From Hirundichthys speculiger (lineage: Eukaryota > Chordata > Actinopteri > Beloniformes > Exocoetidae), in NCBI GenBank assembly GCA_018398805.1, contig JAGFBZ010000011.1:1054001-1118000 (forward strand): a stretch of 64,000 nt of DNA, given 5' to 3'. Below are positions 29,589 through 39,654 of this stretch, piece by piece (position 1 is the first letter of the stretch; each line of letters begins with the position of its first letter). Both the position numbers and the translations under genes were made by a program. Under the pieces are notes generated by a model that had not been told where the DNA came from, did not search any database, and saw only the letters and a program-made list of their open reading frames with translations.

Positions 29589-29629
29589 ATAGAGGGTAGC
29601 GGGTGGTAAGACCACCCGCTACCCTCTAT
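29589..29629. repeat. Subterminal hairpin, right arm
   Basis: Perfect 19-bp arms (29589-29607, 29611-29629) with a 3-base loop, homologous to the left hairpin. One base pair differs between the two hairpins: T-A on the left, C-G here. Confidence 0.95.
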
Positions 29630-29837
29630 CCTGACCCCGTGATCGCGAGATACCGAATTTGTGGAAAGCGCAAGAGACACGCCCATTGCCGCGCCTGCAA
29701 TGTGAGTAAGGGAGTCGGCATAATGGGTAGCGGCTTTAGGGAGTGTAAGATTGCATTAGGGGTTGGCAGAGGCTCCTAAATCAGCAATTTGCAGGTAGTG
29801 GGTTGTGGGTAGCAGGAGGTGTAAGATTGGGCCCTAA

Positions 29838-31204
29838 GCGCCCACAGACAGCCTATAAGGGTTTAAGTTCTCTGCAAAGATTAATAAAATCAAACAAATT
29901 AGGTGAACATCTCAGCACCTGTTTGTCAGGCCGAAAATGCAGCGCAACTAGACGAAAGTCACTTGAAAGGCGAAAAGACATTTTGCAAAACGTAAAGACT
30001 CAGACGCAAAACATATCATTGAAATGCAACTCTCCTAGCAGGCACTCCCAAATGATGGCAAGTGATAACAGCCTCTGCTTATAATCTCACAAATAACATT
30101 CTTGCAGTGAGGCATGGAAGTGGAAGCATCATGCTACGGTTGTGCTTCTCAGCTGTGGCGTGGAGGTGACTTATCAGTTGAGGAACCACCTGATATACTT
30201 AATTCCAGAGAGGGTTTTTAAGAAATGTTTTTTTCTTTTCCTAGAGTCGATGTCAGTTCACTATCCAGAAGAGCAACAAGGTAATGCTTTCTAGACAGAA
30301 AACACTACAGCACCTTCAAGTATGTGACTGTCACTGAATGACTCAGCAAAACCCTGACTTTGAACGTGTTTCTACAATGTATTTAACCGAGGGCCTAAAA
30401 GCCTTTATGGACAAGCAATTCAATCATTTTACTTTGAATACACTTGCAAAAAAAAAAATCTAAAATTGTCTTCATATTGCCGTCATAGCTTATTAGTCCT
30501 TTCAGACATGATGCAACATATGTATGATGTTAACAAAACCTGACGTGACATCCCTGTTGCATCATCATTTGATCCAAAATTTTTCTTTGATAAAGGCAAA
30601 ATATATTATTCATTTTTAAACCTCATCTTTAAATCTCTCTCATGGTTATTTCACATTTCTTATTATAAAATATTCAGTCATACCAAAACTTGACTTCCCT
30701 CACATCTAAAAGATGACTTACAGTTACAGCTCTTAGCCAAGGTCAGGTTTGTCAGTCTACTTAAACTATTACACAGATTGTGACACAATTCCTCACACCT
30801 TTAAATGACTATCTCAGATCCTTAACCATTATAGCCATCACAAATAAGTATGATTTTAACAGTTAACTGAATATAGAGCATCATATTTCAATACATCCTC
30901 AGGGGGAAAAAGGAAAAAAAAAAAAAAAAAAAGGTTATTTCACTTATCTGACAACATAATGTTGGGATTTGGTGGTTCACTTTAGACTGCCAGAATAAAA
31001 TCTGCTTGTGAAATAAAAGTACTTCCCTGTCTTTAAAAATATTGTGGTGCCATTGAGCAAACGCTTAATTCAGACATGGCCTGTGGCAGAAATCAGGGTT
31101 TTTGAAAAAGATAGGCTATTCTCACAGTGAGACTAGCATAAATAAATGTGTCACGTCATTTTCAATTATCACATCATGTAGGTGGAAAAAAAAAAACACA
31201 AACT
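29838..31204. other. Intergenic between vdac1 3' end and Harbinger-like element
   Basis: No gene seen. A-rich tracts at 30448 and 30912. The 93-aa frame at 29803-30084 (+) starts inside the transposon end and has no identity. Confidence 0.5.
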
Positions 31205-32280
31205 GGTTCAATGTTTTTAGTTTTTATTTAATTCAGGGAATGACAATACCGTCAAGAACAATAAGAATGACTCCCATAACCAGTCTTGGAAGACAACCAT
31301 TATCTTGAATGCATTATTTTTATCCTTCCTTCCAAAAAAGCACAAACTTCAATCAACAGTAGTTGATTGAAGTTCTATACTTGATTACTCGTTCATACTT
31401 GAACTTCAATACTTGATTGTTTCCTTGACCAGTGAGGATTGACATGTGTTTGCCTTCGTTAAGACTCCTCAAGTGGATTAAACTATGCAAGACCTCCAAT
31501 AAAATATTTTTTTTGCTATATGTAACAAAAAGACATGAGTCACACCAAATTCACAGACACAACAGACAAGTGAGACAAAAAGAAAAAAATAAAAAATAAA
31601 ATAAAACAGAACGTAGATTTGGGGGTGTAGTGTCTCTTAGAGCTAGGAAAAGCTGTTTGTACCAGGAAACACTAACCCTTCCCATTGTATACCAAGACAG
31701 ACACGATCTCTCAGTGCTCAAGTGTTCTAATAAAACTTATTTCACCAGAAGAGGATGAGTGAGGAGTGCTTACTAGAGCTACGCAACAGCACCATCTGCT
31801 GGAGTATCTATACAAGTATATTCTAAAGGTGTCGAGCCCTCACGGTGTTGGGCTGAACTGGATTGAGATTTTCCCTTTTCGCTGCATTGACAGAGTGACA
31901 CAAATCAAAGCATTGTATACAAATGCATCAAAAACAAATGGTGAAGCCAACATGGATATCCTCGAGGTTACTTTCCCTTGCAAGCTACACAATTTAGTGT
32001 CAACTTTCCTGTTAAACAGCTGAAGTTTTGTTCTTAAGTGCGTTCTAGAACTTCAAATATAATGTTCACTTCTGTGGTCTTTTAAAACTGGAAAAGCAAT
32101 GCAACAACAAATTGACCTTTACATTGTCTTGCCTCCACCTGTAAATTGTTAAGGGGGTGGGGGTGAATCCTGTGCAGGGGGACTATTCAGAAGGTTTTTT
32201 CATTTTGTTATCTTTTCTTTAAATTGTTGGTGGGAGAATATGTGTGCTGGGAAAACTGGAAAGGTGTCTGCCTCTTCCCC
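31205..32280 (-). other. vdac1: vdac1 3' untranslated region (predicted)
   Basis: AATAAA on the minus strand at 31228-31223 gives a 3' UTR of about 1.1 kb. It includes a 13-bp perfect stem-loop at 31345-31374. The end point is estimated, and other polyadenylation sites are possible. Confidence 0.5.
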
Positions 32281-32372
32281 CTATGCCTGGAACTCAAGAC
32301 CAAGACCAAGCTTGTGGCCACCAGCGTTGATGTTTTTGCCATCAAGTAGAGCAGAAAGTGTCAGCTTGATGC
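32281..32372 (-). CDS. vdac1: vdac1 last coding exon (residues 254-283, stop)
   Basis: The acceptor is TTTTTATAG. The exon encodes [20 protein letters not shown] and then [10 protein letters not shown], the typical VDAC1 C-terminus, with stop TAG at 32283-32281. Confidence 0.96.
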
Positions 32373-35300
32373 CTATAAAAAGAAAAGAAATTTATACATT
32401 ACTTGCTCCTCAAACCATTAAGAAAAGTATAATTAATTTAATTTAAGACACCAAACACCATCTATAATTCAAACTGTATTCGCTGATAATATTGCCACTG
32501 CTGTTTTTCTTGTGGACACTGTAATTTTTTCAAAAATAATATTCCATTTCCAAAAAAGGCATCCAAAGAGTTTCAACCAGTCTGAAATCATTTGTTCCAA
32601 TAGTAAACATGCAGCACAAATTTGAATTGCACTTCCCAGACTATGGCCTTATTTATTCATCCATCCCATTAACTATACTATCATTCCTTTTATAGGGTCG
32701 TGGAAATCTGCTGGAGCCTTTCCCAGAGCTTTCTTCAGGTGAAAGGCCAGAGTACATCCTGGACAGGCTGCACTCCATCACAGAATTAAATACACAGACA
32801 AACAGCTACACACTCACATTTGCTCTTATGGTCAATTCATAATCACCAAATAACATGTCCTTATTAGATATGAACATTGCCTTTTTTTTTTTAAGCAAAC
32901 ATTTTATTTTTTGTTTACACAAAAAAAACAACATCTGGTTCCATTTTAGGATATGACTCACCTGGCTTTAGAGTCTGAGTATAACCTAGACCCACGAGGC
33001 TGGAGTTGTTCACCTTGGCCTGTGTTGGAAATAAAGATTAAAAGATTTGAATAGCAAAACTTTAAAAACTTTCAGTCAAGTCCAACAGGAATAAACAAAT
33101 ATGAATGAAAATTTTAGGAATTGCAGTCATTTATTCATAATTTATTTATAATTTACAATACTTTGTCAAGTATTATTTTAAGATGACTACAATTTAATAC
33201 AGGATTTGCATGTTGTGGTGAACATTCTGTATTTTCTCCTGAGATGTTTTTATTAACAGAAGACTTGTAATGACATCCCTAACAAGAAATTGGACTTCAA
33301 TTGGATTAATGTTGTGAAGGAATTATACTTTACCATGAAAAGACTGTTGAACCCTGAGCAAATCTCAGTGCATTTTCCCTCTTCAGACTACGACAAACTG
33401 ATTCTCTCATTAATGTGTTTAGCTTCTGCAGCATCAGGACAGTTTGTTTCACTTGATTACAAACTTCAGTGAATGGATGCTATAGGTTGACAGCAACAGA
33501 ACGACTGTCTAATACAAATCCTACATTGGTATATTGGTATATATATATATATATGAATGAAATAAAAGATGAGGTGGTGTAGGATTTAAAATAAAAAAAA
33601 GAAAAATAGAAAAATGAAGGAGGCAAAAGATCTGGAGGTCCACACATAGATACACTTATAGGTAGGTGTGTGTGTGTGTCCATGCCCAAAGATATATTGC
33701 CTCAGCTAAATACACTATCAATCAATCACACTAATTGGCTCTGCGGCAAGTGGGATTTAAGGACTAATGTGATGGACAGGACTAAATTAGCCCAGGCTTT
33801 TCTGTCACAGACAGATTTCTCCTGTGGGTCATTTTGTTTTTTTTTTTCCTCTTAGTTCAGATACAAACGTGATGCATTTGCTTATGTGGACAGGCATCTT
33901 GCCAAGTTGGTCAGCTAGTCAGGAGAGGCAGCAAAGCATGTGACCCCGTCTGAAACTGCATTCTGTCATTTTCAAAGTGCAGCTGATAAAATAACTTTCT
34001 ATCAGGGTTCAATAAAGTTCAATTACTCAAGGTTTTATCATTCCAATACTAAAATGACTCAAATCAAAGGCTACTCACAGAGAAAGATGCATCAGGGTCA
34101 ATCTGATACTTGGCAGCGATGCCAAAGCGGGTGTTGCTGTTCCCAGCGGTCCAGGCCAGGTTGACGGCTGTCTCTAGCTGATCATTCACCTTCTGGTAGA
34201 TGGAACCTCCAAATTCCGTGCCATCGTTTCTGCAGAAACATAAACATTAACAAAAGCCTAGATTTCATTTAACTGCACTGTAAAAAAGAAAAACCACATG
34301 CTCCTCATCCTAGCTGATCAACAGAAATAAAATATGCTTTTGCTAACAAGCGATAGTTGGAACCTGTGTTGGAATCTTGCATGTCTGTTAATCTTACATC
34401 AGTGACAGTACACCTCAGTTGGGTGCAGCGTCACTAACTTAAAGCCCACATTACCCTTTGTCTGACCTCACACAACCATTTCCACTACAGACTGAAACAG
34501 ACAGGCTTTGCCAGGGGGCTCAGCAGGAACAAGACTAACACTAAAATATTCGGTCCCTCATGTCCACTGTCTGACTGCCTCCATCAGCTTTTCACAGAGG
34601 CCTGCCACCCCCCATCTTACTTATATAGTAAATCCCATCACCTGGGTATAAAAATAACTGTGCAGTGCCTGGGCACCTGCCGGTAAGCCAAACAAGCAAG
34701 AAGAAAGTTAGTCCAAAAAGAGCAAGAAAACTCATCAAGCACTCACATAGAAGCACCAAGTGTGAGAAAAATACCACAAGACGAAAGCAATAACCTAAAA
34801 TCAAAATGTTTAGTGCTTAATTTAAACATATATCCTGATAAAATGCATGAATGTATAATAAAGGATGCATGGTGCCACATGCTTGGAGAAGCTTCAATGC
34901 CAATGCTAATCAGATACATCTCTAATGTTTAATGATTTCTTTCCTCATCCTCCTATCTACTGATTTTCCACAAGCAGTGTCAAATTATTAGCTGTGATGA
35001 CAGTAACTCAAGATGTAGAAAACTAGACACACAGGTTCTCAGGTCTGTTGGAAATTCAATCTGTAGAGGACGAGGGAAAAAAAAAATCACGCTAGCATAT
35101 GACTTAAGTCAATGTGCTGCTTCACGTAGTCTTACACATTGGTATGGAGCTGGAACTCATCGGTCTTGTATCCAACCGCAAAGTTGCTCTGAGTGATCCT
35201 GTTCCTGCCAGCCTCAAAGGTCATCTGATAGCCGGCGAGCCAGCCCTCATAGCCCACCACCGCTGCACCGTGGATGGCTGTACCATTGATGTCATAGTGA

Positions 35301-38300
35301 ACATCGCAGCCAAGGTTGATGTGCTCACGCTTGTAGCCAGTCTTGAGCTTGCCGCCTTTCTTGCTGGCCAGATTTTTAAAAGGGGGAAAAAAGAAAAGGT
35401 TGGCAATGTTACGCATATCTGGAAACATCACAACTTCTGTGGCATTAAACTAAAAGGAGAGCGATCCAAATGTCAAGGTCTAAATAGTTAAGAGACTTTA
35501 AATGCACTTCAGTGTTCTCACTCAGTTATTCTTACCCAGTGTTTGGAGAGAAGGATGAATCGAATGTAAGCTTCAGCCCCTTAGCCAACTGTTGGGAAAA
35601 AACAAGGGATGACATGCCAACACAGTGAATGGAAGAATGTGTTGAGTGTTTGAGTGACAGGCCAAAGTTGATAAAGAAAAAAGGAACATACACACATATT
35701 ATAGTGTTAACATTTTGGATCAATGAAATCGACTGCTTAATATATTCACAACTTAATCTGAAACCCTTTCAGATCTTTTAAACACATTTATAAAATTCAT
35801 CCACAAAATGTATTAACCACACACACAATATCACCTGGTCCTCGAGGGTGATCTCAGTTCCCAGGGTGTTGTCAGTGTTCCACTTCTCCGTGAAGGTTAG
35901 TCCATGCTCTGCACACTTGTATTTAGTTTCCAACGACCCAGCAACCTTGCTGGTCTCAGTATTGGCAGAACCTGCGCTGGTGAACTCCTGCAGATGATAG
36001 AATTAGTCAGGGTCAGATTAAAAAAAAAAAAAGGCCAACTAGCTAAATATTTTATTGGGATAACACTTTCCAATGTGAATATCCTACAACAAATTATGTT
36101 TGAATATGCTTAAATAGTTGTTCATCAAGACGTAATTTACAGCTAAGGATATTCATCAATAAAATTAGGAATTTGGAGGATTTGTTCAGATTCAAATAAA
36201 TAAAAACCAGTTAAAGGTCCAAGACTTAATAACACTTGATCCAGGTATCTGGCTTAATCATTAAACCACTTTCCTTTTGGTGTAGAATTTTTTCCTATTT
36301 TTCTTTATTTCATCAGAACCTATGGCATCTATCTATGGTCACCTTTGGTGGTCAGATAAGAAAACACTTACTGTCAGCCAGGAGCATTTTAAGATGTGAT
36401 TGGACTACCGTAGTCTGGACTGGAGTCACAGATAATCTGATAATGACTGGTGATGACTTACCAGTCCATTCTCAGACTTTGTCTTCAAGTCCAGCTTGAT
36501 GAGCCCAAAGCCTGTAAAACAGTATTCAATAAAACATCAATATAGTGTCTGGATTAAAATGCAATGACAATCAGACATACGGTGAGTTTGAAGTGCTAAA
36601 GGTCTCCTAAAAACTCTACCTTATTGACAAAAAGAAAATATCACAAACTGCCTACAAATATTAATATACATTTAATGAGTACCCTTGAAGATTCCTAAGC
36701 TTACTCAGTTAGGTCATTGATCATCGTCAGAGAAATTACCATTTATCAGCCTCCAGAGTGCATTGATTTGATGTGAACCCCGTAAGATCACTGGTACTGT
36801 CAGTTATGATGCCAACAGTTCATTTAAAAGTATATGACCCTGTTTGTAGCCCTGGTCTGTGTCACAGTCATCCATTAATTCACCCAATCACAAGTTGAAT
36901 GACCAAGATCTGCTTCAAACTCTTCAATCGTTTCTTGACTGTCTATGCAGACATGCACTACCTTTGCTAAACTACCTCAGTCACCCATCGTTTTTCCTAT
37001 TTATTCAGATGTAAACTTGACCATGAAAATTCTCAGATTTATCGAATCAAACTTTATTTATATAGCACTTTTTATACATATAAAATGAAACACAAAGCGC
37101 TTTACAGAATAAAATAAAATATAAAACAGAAACAACACAAAGGTTTCTTGTTTCTGGTTTTATGTGGGACTACACGTGACAAACTTTTTTGTCAAGCTTT
37201 CCAATTAAATGTGTGTCTCCATGACCAAAAAGCTATAATAAAGTATGTCTGGGGGATTTTCTTTTCTATTTTTAATGGATGAATATTAAGCTGGGTTTAG
37301 TACACAGACTAAAAATGAGAAATAAATGTTGGTACTTCAGAGTAGGCAAGTTTTATAAAATATATTGATGCACATCTAATAATACCAGTATGATATGTGA
37401 AGTAGAATATAATGTGATATCAATATGCACTTATTATTGTTTTAAGACTGCTTGAGATTTCCACTTGTCTCAAAGTTCATAGAAAGAGTGCAACTCCACT
37501 TTCTCAGTTCGTTCCATCTACGTGACCTCTCTGCATCTGCACCCAGACCTCTTTGTCACATATGGTGGCATATTAAAGCCATTTGGGGAAATAAAATTGT
37601 GGGGTGGGGGGAAACAATTCCAAGAAATACATGTTGTATAAATAAAAAATAATCCTGACTTTGCAAAGTCAGGATTTCAGAGTCAGAGACCTCCGCCAAG
37701 AGCAACAATCCCCCCACATAGCGATTAACAGATTACAATAAAATCAGTCTTCTGGATCAGATCCGGATCAGCCTTTGAAATCTGATAGAGGTTCCCATTG
37801 TCAATCCCTGAGTCAAATTTCATGAGTTTTGAGCATTAATTAACAGAGATATTGAGAAACAAAATCTTCAGCCCCATTGACCGCAATGTTATTGAAAATT
37901 TGAAAGTGATCCAGAATCCAGGATTTCTTCTGGATCACACCCAAAATGAAATCAGTTCTTCCTTTTCACATTTCTGACAACTTCTGAAAATTTCATCAAA
38001 ATCCATCCATAACTTTTTGAGTTATCTTGAACACAGACAGACAGACAGACAGACAGACAGACGCCGGCAAAAACATTACCTCCTCGGCGGAGGTAAATTA
38101 TTATTACATAATAATGAATAATTCTATTGGAGCAGAGGTATGTCTATGTTCTTAATAAAGGATTATTATTATTATTATTAGATTACCTTTTCAGTTAAAT
38201 GTTATTGAATACAATGTAGAATAGTGCTTGTGGCATCGGAACGCGTTGCAGCATCTTAAAATTTATCAGAGCCCAGTTCATAGAAAATCCCAACTTCTAT

Positions 38301-39651
38301 CGTATATCAGTATTCAGGCCAAAACTACCGGGATATGAATTTTGGCCCACATCACCCAGCCCTACTTAAGAGGACTGCTGGGTTAAGAGTATAATGTTAA
38401 AAGCCATAACATTAGTGAGAAACACTTGATAAAAGACCAAAGCTTAAATCCAACAGAACCTGAGAAAATGCATTTTCCAGATTGTGTTTCTTCATAAATG
38501 AATTCATGGCAGACTATCACTCACTACAAATTTTGCCTAGCAAAATCTGTTGGTTATTTTGCTACAGCAATTTTTAGGGAAGAGGGGAAAAAAAATCAGG
38601 TTAAGATAAAAACCTCAAATGTAACAGAGAGTGAGACGGCTGAGATCAGAGATCACTTAAATGTACTGGGGTGTTTTGTTTGTAGCCTGGCAACAAGTGA
38701 AGTGATGACATCGGCACCATTGGCAGATAACACAGGTAATAATTGGTTTGGAGCCCTCACACTTACACACATATGATTGATGATCATTATTATTACTTGG
38801 CAGCTGTTTAGTGGAATATCAGTCATAACATTCCTGCTTAATACAAGTAATGTTTTTTTTTCTTCAATAATTAACACAAAAAATAAAATGGGACACAGAT
38901 CAAAAAATATTAACTTTAAACCCACAACTAATTATAGTGACTGTTAAAATGTGCTGTGATTCAGTGTTGCTGATAAATTCCCTTAAGAACTTGACACCCC
39001 TCCCCCTAAAAAAAACAAAAAAAAAAAACAAAAAAAACACAGTAGACATTAGTCACCACACAACAGGGTGGACGTTTACACACCAACACAGCCGGAGTAC
39101 ATCCATTATAACTGGAGGCTCACTTCCATATGTCACAGCATGTAAACAAAATAAAGGACTGCACTGGGTTTGAATCAGGCATTTTTATTTGACGCTGCAA
39201 TTTGTACTGGATTTGCGTGTTCCCCAAGGTAAAGTATCAAATCTTTGAAGACCTGTCGTCATTCTTCAAATAAGTGAAGAAGGTAAGAATAGCTTTATAT
39301 TAAGAAAGATGTATAAAAAGACTGAAAAAGGTAAATGAACCAGTAGAAAAAATCAAGAAAGAAGACATGCAACAAAAAGGCACCAGCAGCTGCTTGTAAA
39401 CCCCTTGACCTCCATCATGCTATAAATAACACCCAACCAAATAATGTCATCTCTACAGTTTCTCTATAATATGGAGATTTGTGGTCACACTTATGCCCTC
39501 AAAATTGACAAATATTGTGACTCAAACTGCTTTTCTCTAAAAGGTTGATGAAATAAACAAGTATCATTAGCTGTAAGGTATTACCGTATCCCTTTGTAAA
39601 AACATCCCTGGCAGACTTTCCAAGGTCAGCATAGGTGGGAGGTACAGCCAT
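32281..39651 (-). CDS. vdac1: Voltage-dependent anion channel 1 (whole coding span, 8 coding exons)
   Basis: The coding exons are 39651-39585, 36511-36462, 35987-35835, 35588-35536, 35363-35136, 34229-34079, 33019-32962 and 32372-32281. All have GT-AG junctions in phase and total 852 nt, or 283 aa, the usual VDAC1 length. The protein is the 19-strand beta-barrel pore of the mitochondrial outer membrane that passes ATP, ADP and other metabolites. It begins [20 protein letters not shown], the N-terminal helix of VDAC1 rather than the extended VDAC2 type. Glu73 (the hexokinase-related residue), Cys127 and the eukaryotic porin signature from Tyr225 ([18 protein letters not shown]) are present. 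Position 232 is Ser where mammals have Cys. kct2 lies downstream on the same strand, as in human. Confidence 0.97.
32650..32840. repeat. Teleost dispersed repeat in a vdac1 intron
   Basis: TTCATCCATCCCATTAAC, AGGGTCGTGGAAATCTGCTG and GAGCCTTTCCCAGAG, then GTACATCCTGGACAGGCTGC and ACACTCACATTTGCTCTTAT follow the order of a very common fish repeat. Confidence 0.7.
32962..33019 (-). CDS. vdac1: vdac1 coding exon (residues 235-253)
   Basis: 58 nt encoding [19 protein letters not shown] plus one base. The acceptor is AACACAG and the donor GTGAGT. Confidence 0.95.
34079..34229 (-). CDS. vdac1: vdac1 coding exon (residues 184-234)
   Basis: 151 nt from acceptor TTCTGCAG to donor GTGAGT. It encodes [33 protein letters not shown] and the start of the porin signature. 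Confidence 0.95.
35136..35363 (-). CDS. vdac1: vdac1 coding exon (residues 108-184)
   Basis: 228 nt encoding [15 protein letters not shown] through [11 protein letters not shown] and [18 protein letters not shown]. The donor GTAAGA begins at 35135, two bases into the codon for Val184. The open frame continues beyond the acceptor into intron but loses VDAC similarity. Confidence 0.95.
35536..35588 (-). CDS. vdac1: vdac1 coding exon (residues 91-108)
   Basis: 53 nt encoding [17 protein letters not shown] plus two bases of Gly108. The acceptor is CCCAACAG and the donor GTAAGA. Confidence 0.95.
35835..35987 (-). CDS. vdac1: vdac1 coding exon (residues 40-90)
   Basis: 153 nt, phase 0 at both ends (acceptor CTGCAG, donor GTGATA). 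It contains [18 protein letters not shown] with Glu73. Confidence 0.95.
36462..36511 (-). CDS. vdac1: vdac1 coding exon (residues 23-39)
   Basis: 50 nt between acceptor TTTTACAG and donor GTAAGT. It encodes [17 protein letters not shown], identical to the sequence I recall for mammalian VDAC1. Confidence 0.95.
37036..37140. repeat. Short teleost dispersed repeat in vdac1 intron 2
   Basis: CAAACTTTATTTATATAGCA with CACAAAGCGCTTTACAGAAT is a widespread fish repeat motif pair. Only about 100 bp remains. Confidence 0.65.
37688..38097 (-). repeat. R1 dispersed repeat, copy 4 (full)
   Basis: Complete minus-strand copy from GACCTCCGCC to CGGCGGAGGTAAA, with a (GACA)n core at 38035-38061. It sits in vdac1 intron 2 and looks well preserved. 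Confidence 0.9.
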
Positions 39652-39654
39652 TAT
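39585..39654 (-). CDS. vdac1: vdac1 exon 2, first coding exon
   Basis: The acceptor TTTTTAG precedes ATA-ATG, with ATG at 39651-39649. The exon encodes residues 1-22 plus one base, and the donor GTAATA starts at 39584. It covers the N-terminal helix that sits inside the pore. Confidence 0.95.

Larger units (their letters stand above)
27179..29834. mobile_element. Harbinger-like element with long inverted repeats and nested insertions (2.66 kb)
   Basis: The left end GGGCCCTTACACC and right end GGTGTAAGATTGGGCCC are flanked by TAA at 27176-27178 and 29835-29837. A 3-bp TAA/TTA duplication and GGGCC ends are typical of PIF/Harbinger. The arms (27179-27894 and 29326-29834) pair over more than 500 bp with moderate divergence. 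The left arm has about 185 extra bases (27603-27790) missing on the right. The centre holds R1 pieces, a 49-bp perfect inverted repeat and a probable solo LTR. No transposase is recognised, so it is non-autonomous. Confidence 0.75.
36512..39584 (-). other. vdac1 intron 2
   Basis: 3.1 kb intron holding a fish-type dispersed repeat (about 37040-37140) and a complete copy of the R1 repeat family (37688-38097). No additional exon is needed, because the flanking exons join in frame. Confidence 0.75.

Noticed and set aside
38937..39173. Open frame with Lys/Asn runs inside vdac1 intron 2
   Set aside because: Produced by an A-rich stretch. The vdac1 exons on either side join in frame without it.
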